From: Apoda limacodes
Lineage: Eukaryota > Arthropoda > Insecta > Lepidoptera > Limacodidae
Direction: 5' to 3'
Assembly: GCA_946406115.1 (NCBI GenBank)
Contig: OX291544.1
Location: 5,394,001 to 5,458,000 of the forward strand
Length of the DNA stretch: 64,000 nt
Shown: piece after piece, positions 59,218-64,000 of the stretch
Position numbering within the stretch: the first letter of the stretch is position 1
How the letters are laid out: the number at the start of each line of letters is the position of its first letter
Program-made: the position numbers and the translations under genes
The notes under the pieces: generated by a model
Database searches by the model: none
Told to the model about the DNA's origin: nothing
What the model saw: the letters and a program-made list of their open reading frames with translations, nothing else

Positions 59218-60339
59218 GGTTATGCAAATTATAATTTTTCAATCTGCACGTTATGTTATAAACAAGATTTAAATGGGAAGACGAGTTCATTGTAATTGTA
59301 ATTGTTTGCATAAAATTAATTAATTCCTTACATTGTAATAATTACTCGTAGCTAATAAAAGGTGTTAATAAATCATTAAATTCTTAAATTATTTAAAAAT
59401 ATTTAATAGAGTTGTTATAGGACACCCATAAAGTGTTCTGGTGTAAACGGTGGCTGTCTGAAAGGAAGTAATAGATTTGGTTCAAATATACAATATTTAT
59501 ATGTGAAACTGTAAATATTTAACAAGCTAATATCTACGAAAAACTATTGCAGTGACAGTTATTTACATGTTTGTTTATTTTAGTTTCCTGTACTAAAATA
59601 TACATGCAAAAGAAAACTGTCACTGCAAAAGTGTTTTTTTTTAGTATTACCTTGTTAAAGTTTGGCAGTTTCACACAAAAACATTTTACATTTGAACCAA
59701 ATCTACTATTTCCTTTCAGATATCTCGAATCTCCTGTTAAGAAACTGAAAATTTGTCTAAAGAAGTATAATTTTAATTGAAACGCCGCCACATGTTGATT
59801 CCAATCAATTTTGTAGTATTATAGAAAGCTTTTCTAGTTTCTACAGGAAGAACTGGTTTGGTGAAAGCAAAGCAATCGAAGATTGCACGAAAATAATATT
59901 ATTTTACTTTGAGTAATTCTATTCTAATTTAAGATACTAGTATTTATGTTCTTACATTAAAAGTGTGACAACATCAAACAAATTTTTTATTAAAGACAAT
60001 AATTTATTTTTTCATTAAATCCTGGGGTATTGTTGAAAAAAGTTATATATTCTTTTACTAAATTTTTCTCTACCCACAAAGTAATAACTTGTTTCTTCTG
60101 AATTAATATTTTAAGAACACCATTATCTTCATACAAAGAAATATTGTTGACCGCATATATGAAACGATGCCATCTTGACTTAATGAAATTTCGTTTGTTT
60201 GAAGAAATCCTTCTTTACCTTGAAGGCATTCTCATGGAGCAAAATCCAAGAATTTTCTTTTTACAAATCTGGACTTTTTCGTCGAATTTTCTCTCTTAAA
60301 CGCCGCATAACGCTCAAATAATATTCTTTATTTACCGTT
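59218..60339. other. AT-rich DNA, no gene seen
   Basis: AT-rich stretch before LINE D. The stretch 59440-59560 partly recurs inverted at 59571-59720: AGTGACAGTTATTTACATG resembles the complement of ACATGCAAAAGAAAACTGTC, and CTGAAAGGAAGTAATAGATT resembles the complement of AATCTACTATTTCCTTTCAG. This gives an imperfect fold-back of about 280 bp. No gene seen. Confidence 0.45.
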
Positions 60340-60685
60340 TGAAGTTCCGGCAAGAATCCCGAGTGCACAACACCACGATAGAACCCAACCCCGTGCAGAG
60401 GTGTACGCACTTGTGCTGTATACGCTGGACGGTGCCGGTCCCAAGTCCGAATAAATGGGGAGGGCCCTGGCCTACATTTATCAAGGAGCCTATGAGCTGC
60501 AAAGCGGGCATACTTGGAAATGCAGTCCTACATACATACACATGCACATACATACACACCTTCCCTAACTCACAAACCCACACACACGCAGACACACACT
60601 AGTCAACCCACTACATCACACCAACACCACTCACCACATACACAACACACATCATACCAAAACCGGCAGAAAAAAAGTTTAAAAT
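60340..60685 (+). promoter_or_regulatory. 5' UTR of LINE family D
   Basis: The leader starts near 60340 with GC-richer sequence including 'GGTGCCGGTCCCAAGTCC' (60432-60449) and 'ATGGGGAGGGCCCTGG' (60456-60471), which look structured. It then becomes a C/A-rich, G-poor tract (about 60523-60665, many CACA and CATACA units) up to the ORF1 start. An unstructured CA-rich leader would favour scanning or ribosome entry. A self-cleaving ribozyme at the 5' end is a hypothesis (see findings). Confidence 0.5.
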
Positions 60686-62332
60686 ATGGAAGTGAATTTT
60701 AAAAGAAAACTGCCCCAGGAGGGTACCAGCGTCCACGACGCTGGAGAATCCCTTCCTGAACCTTTGAGCTCAGGCTCGGGGGCTCAGGCTGCTCCACGTA
60801 TTCTGGGGGGGAGCAAAACTTCACTAACCCACTCGATAAACCTGCGCGAGCTAGCTAACGCTATGCCCAGCGCAGAAATAACCTCTAACGCCTCCTGGCA
60901 GCTTGCACCGCGTCGAGCAGATGAACGCAGAAATGCTTCCGTCAACTCCGCCAAGCCAGCAGCCCCTGGAGGGAGAAAACGTAACGGGCGCCGCCATCAC
61001 CGGGGACGGCGCTCAAAAAACAACACTGTGCAACCGGGAAACAGCGAGCCTTCTAAGACCAACGCTGACCAGGGTGCACAGCAAACCAACGCGACCGATG
61101 CCGCTACGAGGTTGACTTGGCCGAAGCCCTCGACCAGTTGCGACGCGCTTAGTGAGGAACGCAGCCACAACGGGCGTGCGGGAACCACACAGTCAGCGGG
61201 CGGGCCTATGATGACGGCTAACGCAAGCACGACTGGACAGTGCGGAGCACTGGGAGGGGCGACGTCCGAGGCTCCTCAAAGCGGACTCCTGGAGCGAGCT
61301 AGGGACACCTCAAGGTCAACCCAACCAATCGCAACCACAACAAGTCCGAGGAAAAAACGGAAGCGCGGACCTAACAAGCGCGGATCACGCTATGCAGCGA
61401 ATCGACCTGAGCAATTGGGACATCCCGCACCGCCTGCAAAGGCGAAGAGGGAGCGCCCCGATGAAACCTTGTCGCCAAGGGACGGGCCGAAACGCGCTAA
61501 GCTGGATCCGACACCAAGGAAGACGGCAATTAGCTATGCCGATGCGAGTAAAACGCACCTGCTCATAGCTATTGCTGTCACGCCTGCCACGGACCTGACG
61601 GTGGAGCAAGCACAGCAGCTCGAACTCTCCATCGAAGAGAGGATTATTGAAGCAGCGCTTGCTTCACCAACAGACAACGAGCCACCATTCGCACCCGCAT
61701 TTAGAGGGAAACCTATCATAGCAGAAGGCGTACTCAAAATGTGGTGTGAGAATGATGAGTCGCTAACTTGGCTCAAAAACACTGTAGCCACCCTACAGTC
61801 ACCAATCTCGGACAGCAAACTGACCGTCATCCGACAGTCAGATATAGCGAAGCGAGTCCGCGCATCGCTGTGGCTTCCGAAATCAATTGGTGTCGACCTA
61901 ACGAGGACCCATCGACTGCTGACCGCGCAGAACCCATGGTACAACGTAAAATCATGGCAGTTGTACGGCGCGACCATGCAGGAGAAGGGTATCTTCCTGA
62001 CCCTGGGCATTCCAGAATCCGAGGTGGCGAAGATTCTGGGAAGGGATAGACGAGTCGCCTTCATCTCCGGCAGTGTGTACATCAAATTCAGCACTGTCGG
62101 GGGTGGAGATGATTCGGCGGACACAGAATCCCCAGTTGAACCCAACACAAACGGAGCTAAGGCTACTGGCACACTACCACCTAGCAACCCAACTACCTCA
62201 GCCTTAGCTTCCACAGAACACGCACCTATGGACACACACGTAGCTCCCACACCGAACACAGGTGCCTACGACCATACGTCGTCTGATGGGGAGTCGTTGG
62301 ATAGTAAAATTCTCGGGTCCCTATCAGATTAG
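60686..62332 (+). CDS. LINE family D ORF1 protein (DUF4780-like)
   Basis: A 548-residue ORF1 protein that should coat the element RNA in the cytoplasm and help bring it to the target. Residues 1-220 are polar and low in complexity, rich in Ser, Thr, Ala, Asn and Arg. Residues about 222-234 are very basic ('RKKRKRGPNKRG') and may be a nuclear localisation or RNA-binding patch. Residues about 280-480 contain 'EGVLKMWCENDESLTWLKNT' and 'LTAQNPWYNVKSWQLYG', resembling the DUF4780 domain of insect LINE ORF1 proteins. I see no CCHC zinc knuckles. The C-terminal 65 residues are disordered and Pro/Thr-rich. The start ATG at 60686 follows AAAAT after a CA-rich leader. The final 47 nt overlap ORF2 in another frame. 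Confidence 0.8.
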   Translation: MEVNFKRKLPQEGTSVHDAGESLPEPLSSGSGAQAAPRILGGSKTSLTHSINLRELANAMPSAEITSNASWQLAPRRADERRNASVNSAKPAAPGGRKRNGRRHHRGRRSKNNTVQPGNSEPSKTNADQGAQQTNATDAATRLTWPKPSTSCDALSEERSHNGRAGTTQSAGGPMMTANASTTGQCGALGGATSEAPQSGLLERARDTSRSTQPIATTTSPRKKRKRGPNKRGSRYAANRPEQLGHPAPPAKAKRERPDETLSPRDGPKRAKLDPTPRKTAISYADASKTHLLIAIAVTPATDLTVEQAQQLELSIEERIIEAALASPTDNEPPFAPAFRGKPIIAEGVLKMWCENDESLTWLKNTVATLQSPISDSKLTVIRQSDIAKRVRASLWLPKSIGVDLTRTHRLLTAQNPWYNVKSWQLYGATMQEKGIFLTLGIPESEVAKILGRDRRVAFISGSVYIKFSTVGGGDDSADTESPVEPNTNGAKATGTLPPSNPTTSALASTEHAPMDTHVAPTPNTGAYDHTSSDGESLDSKILGSLSD

Positions 62333-64000
62333 CGTGATCCAAACAAACCTCCAGCACAAGCAAATTGCAGCGGCTACCCTGCGCAGACTGCTGGAAGTTG
62401 ACAAGAAGACCATAGCCCTAATCCAGGAGCCGTGGATTAGAGGAAATAACATATGCGGTCTTAACAACATCGGGGGTAAGTTACTACACAAAATCTCGGC
62501 TAATCAACCGAGAACATGCATATACATACCCAGATCAATACCAGCCTTGCTACTAACCAATTTCTGTTCCAGAGACCTTACAGCTGTAAGGCTTGACACA
62601 GGAACAAACAAACAAACGCTAGTGCTAGCCTCAGTCTACATGCCCGGGGATGAGGTGATACCGTCTAAGGAGCTGACTGAACTAGTGCAACACTGCGAAG
62701 ATCATGGCTGGGACATTATAATATCAGCTGACTCAAATGCCCACCACCCTCTTTGGGGGAGCCTAACACCGAACCAACGAGGTGAGTCTCTAACAGAGTA
62801 TATATTCTCAACTAACCTTTCTATAATTAACAACGGCTCGGAGCCCACCTTTGTTAATTCCAGATATCAGACAATAGTAGATGTAACTCTCGCATCCGAT
62901 GGGGCAACGGATCTTGTGTCAAACTGGCACGTCTCCGCTGAACCATCCTTTGCAGACCACAGAAGAATCTGCTATACCATACAAGTGCATGAGAGGGACG
63001 AGCAACCAAAACGTAACCCTCGTAAGACGGACGTTGCAAGGTACACGACCCTTCTTCAAAATGAGGTAGACACAATCACCTTTAAAGACATGACCAACAG
63101 CACTGACAACATAGAACATAATATAAACACACTAACCACGTGTATCCAACACAGCTACCAGCAAGCCTGCACCCCTACAACACCAATCATAGGGGGAAAG
63201 TCTCACTGGTGGGGGCCAGAACTAGAGAGACTCAAACTCAATCTGAAAAGACTCTTTAATCGAGCCAAAAACACAAGAACTGAAATAGACTGGGAACGAT
63301 ATAAACAAGCCCAGTATCACTACAAGAAACGCATAAGATATCGCAAAGGTGAATCCTGGCGGCGGTTCTGCGACAACATCAATTCCACCAATGAAGCAGC
63401 TAGAGTGAAAAAAAATTTATCACAAGATAATAACAGAACTCTGGGCTCAATAAAAAAACTAGATGGTACATATGCGACCTCCGATAGCGAGATAAGCGAG
63501 GTGCTTATCGAAACACACTTTCCAGGATGTGTAGTCACTAACAACCCAAACTGGGAAAATGTGGAACACAGAGAACCAACCCCTACAGACTGGAATATAG
63601 CCAAATCCATAGTCACTGCAGACCGAGTTGTGTGGGCAATCGAAAGCTTCCAACCCTTCAAATCTGCTGGCCTGGACAACATATTTCCAGCACTCCTGAA
63701 ATGGGGACAAACAACACTTGTGCCACATCTAGTTGATATATTTAGAGCTTCTATAGCTCACAACTATATACCTCGCCAGTGGAGAGAAGTCAAGGTCATA
63801 TTTTTACCAAAACCAGGTAAATCTGACTACACACAAGCGAAATCTTACAGGCCAATTAGTCTGACCTCCTTCATGCTGAAGACTCTGGAGAGGCTAACAG
63901 ACAGATATCTAAGGGAGGGTGCACTAACGCGCATGCCAATGCACCGCCAACAACATGCTTATAGAAAGGGTAGATCGACAGAATCAGCCTTACACGCTGT
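62286..64000 (+). CDS. LINE family D ORF2 (endonuclease + reverse transcriptase), partial
   Basis: Open from ATG 62286 to the window edge, 571 codons with no stop. It overlaps the end of ORF1 by 47 nt in the +1 frame relative to it, so it is probably translated by reinitiation or frameshift; the ATG start is my choice. Residues about 17-230 form the endonuclease that nicks chromosomal DNA: E48 in 'ALIQEPWIRG', the D149/N151 region in 'SADSNAHHPLW', 'IVDVTLAS', and D224-H225 in 'SFADHRRI'. A linker with conserved Trp and Arg residues follows ('SHWWGPELERLK'). The reverse transcriptase begins at about residue 500 with 'VIFLPKPGKSDYTQAKSYRP' and reaches 'QQHAYRKGRSTESALHAV' at the edge. The catalytic YxDD box lies beyond the window. 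Confidence 0.85.
   Translation, partial: MGSRWIVKFSGPYQISVIQTNLQHKQIAAATLRRLLEVDKKTIALIQEPWIRGNNICGLNNIGGKLLHKISANQPRTCIYIPRSIPALLLTNFCSRDLTAVRLDTGTNKQTLVLASVYMPGDEVIPSKELTELVQHCEDHGWDIIISADSNAHHPLWGSLTPNQRGESLTEYIFSTNLSIINNGSEPTFVNSRYQTIVDVTLASDGATDLVSNWHVSAEPSFADHRRICYTIQVHERDEQPKRNPRKTDVARYTTLLQNEVDTITFKDMTNSTDNIEHNINTLTTCIQHSYQQACTPTTPIIGGKSHWWGPELERLKLNLKRLFNRAKNTRTEIDWERYKQAQYHYKKRIRYRKGESWRRFCDNINSTNEAARVKKNLSQDNNRTLGSIKKLDGTYATSDSEISEVLIETHFPGCVVTNNPNWENVEHREPTPTDWNIAKSIVTADRVVWAIESFQPFKSAGLDNIFPALLKWGQTTLVPHLVDIFRASIAHNYIPRQWREVKVIFLPKPGKSDYTQAKSYRPISLTSFMLKTLERLTDRYLREGALTRMPMHRQQHAYRKGRSTESALHA

Larger units (their letters stand above)
60340..64000 (+). mobile_element. LINE family D, apparently intact, runs off the window
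   Basis: A young-looking non-LTR retrotransposon with a 5' UTR, an uninterrupted ORF1 (60686-62332) and an ORF2 (62286 onward) that has no stop or frameshift up to the window edge. Codons are far less AT-rich than the flanks. The two-ORF layout, overlapping start, DUF4780-like ORF1 and endonuclease-RT ORF2 suggest the I/Loa/Outcast-type branch, but the clade was not confirmed. The remainder (RT palm, any RNase H, 3' tail) lies to the right. Confidence 0.85.

Noticed and set aside
61534..62259. A 241-codon open frame on the minus strand
   Set aside because: It lies opposite the conserved part of LINE D ORF1 and has no recognisable domain; it is a shadow of the real frame.

Overview
This window looks like intergenic or intronic DNA from an insect, most likely a moth or butterfly (Lepidoptera). 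It is AT-rich, and I could recognise no complete host gene. Nearly everything interpretable is transposable-element sequence. The lepidopteran assignment is an inference from repeat types: Helitrons of the Lep1/MINE-1 type (A|TC...CTAG|T ends with a (TCTG)n tract), LINE tails ending in 'GCCACCT..GTGGTATAAAA' or of the 'AGAGATCGCTTATAAG' type, the 'GGGTTCCGT...ACGGAACCC' hairpin repeat, and a tRNA-derived SINE.

Layout. 0.3-3.8 kb: nearly full-length but frameshifted LINE (family A, + strand), with 5' UTR, endonuclease, reverse transcriptase and tail. 4.2-4.6 kb: hairpin-ended repeat. 5.9-6.1 kb: small GC-richer block that reads like a terminal coding exon. 6-17 kb: mostly AT-rich DNA holding a (TA)n tract, a Helitron (10.5-10.9 kb), a Penelope-type GIY-YIG relic (11.2-11.3 kb) and a 237-bp hAT-type MITE with a perfect 8-bp target duplication (13.8-14.0 kb). 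17.7-19.4 kb: Helitron end directly abutting a broken LINE (family B). 20.7-21.0 kb: SINE. 23.3-23.75 kb: Harbinger-like MITE with TAA duplications. 26.8-27.1 kb: G-rich terminal-inverted-repeat element. 29.2-29.6 and 32.4-32.6 kb: Helitron pieces. 32.7-35.2 kb: broken jockey-like LINE (family C). 35.65-40.1 kb: decayed BEL/Pao LTR retrotransposon on the minus strand, followed at 40.35-41.06 kb by an inverted extra copy of part of its reverse transcriptase. 43.9-44.9 kb: short mariner with a broken catalytic triad. 45.4-45.9 and 54.8-55.3 kb: two inverted copies of one unclassified repeat. 47.65-48.3 kb: end of a LINE, minus strand. 48.75-49.95 kb: truncated second copy of LINE family A lacking the YADD box. 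53.0-53.6 kb: Helitron. 56.4-56.8 kb: GC-rich island. 58.9-59.2 kb: 22-bp tandem repeat and a minimal LINE A tail. 60.3-64.0 kb: apparently intact LINE (family D) with a DUF4780-like ORF1 overlapping an ORF2 (endonuclease, start of reverse transcriptase) that runs off the right edge.

The genes do not form a pathway. They are independent insertions of different ages: family D and the MITEs with intact target duplications look young, while families B and C, the BEL element, the mariner and the Penelope relic are clearly decayed. The best candidates for something undescribed are the inverted-repeat arrangement of the BEL reverse transcriptase (a possible hairpin-RNA source), the two-copy unclassified repeat, the 42.84-kb and 55.8-kb fold-backs, and the orphan exon-like block at 5.95-6.06 kb. 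All reading was by eye; family names without a search are provisional.
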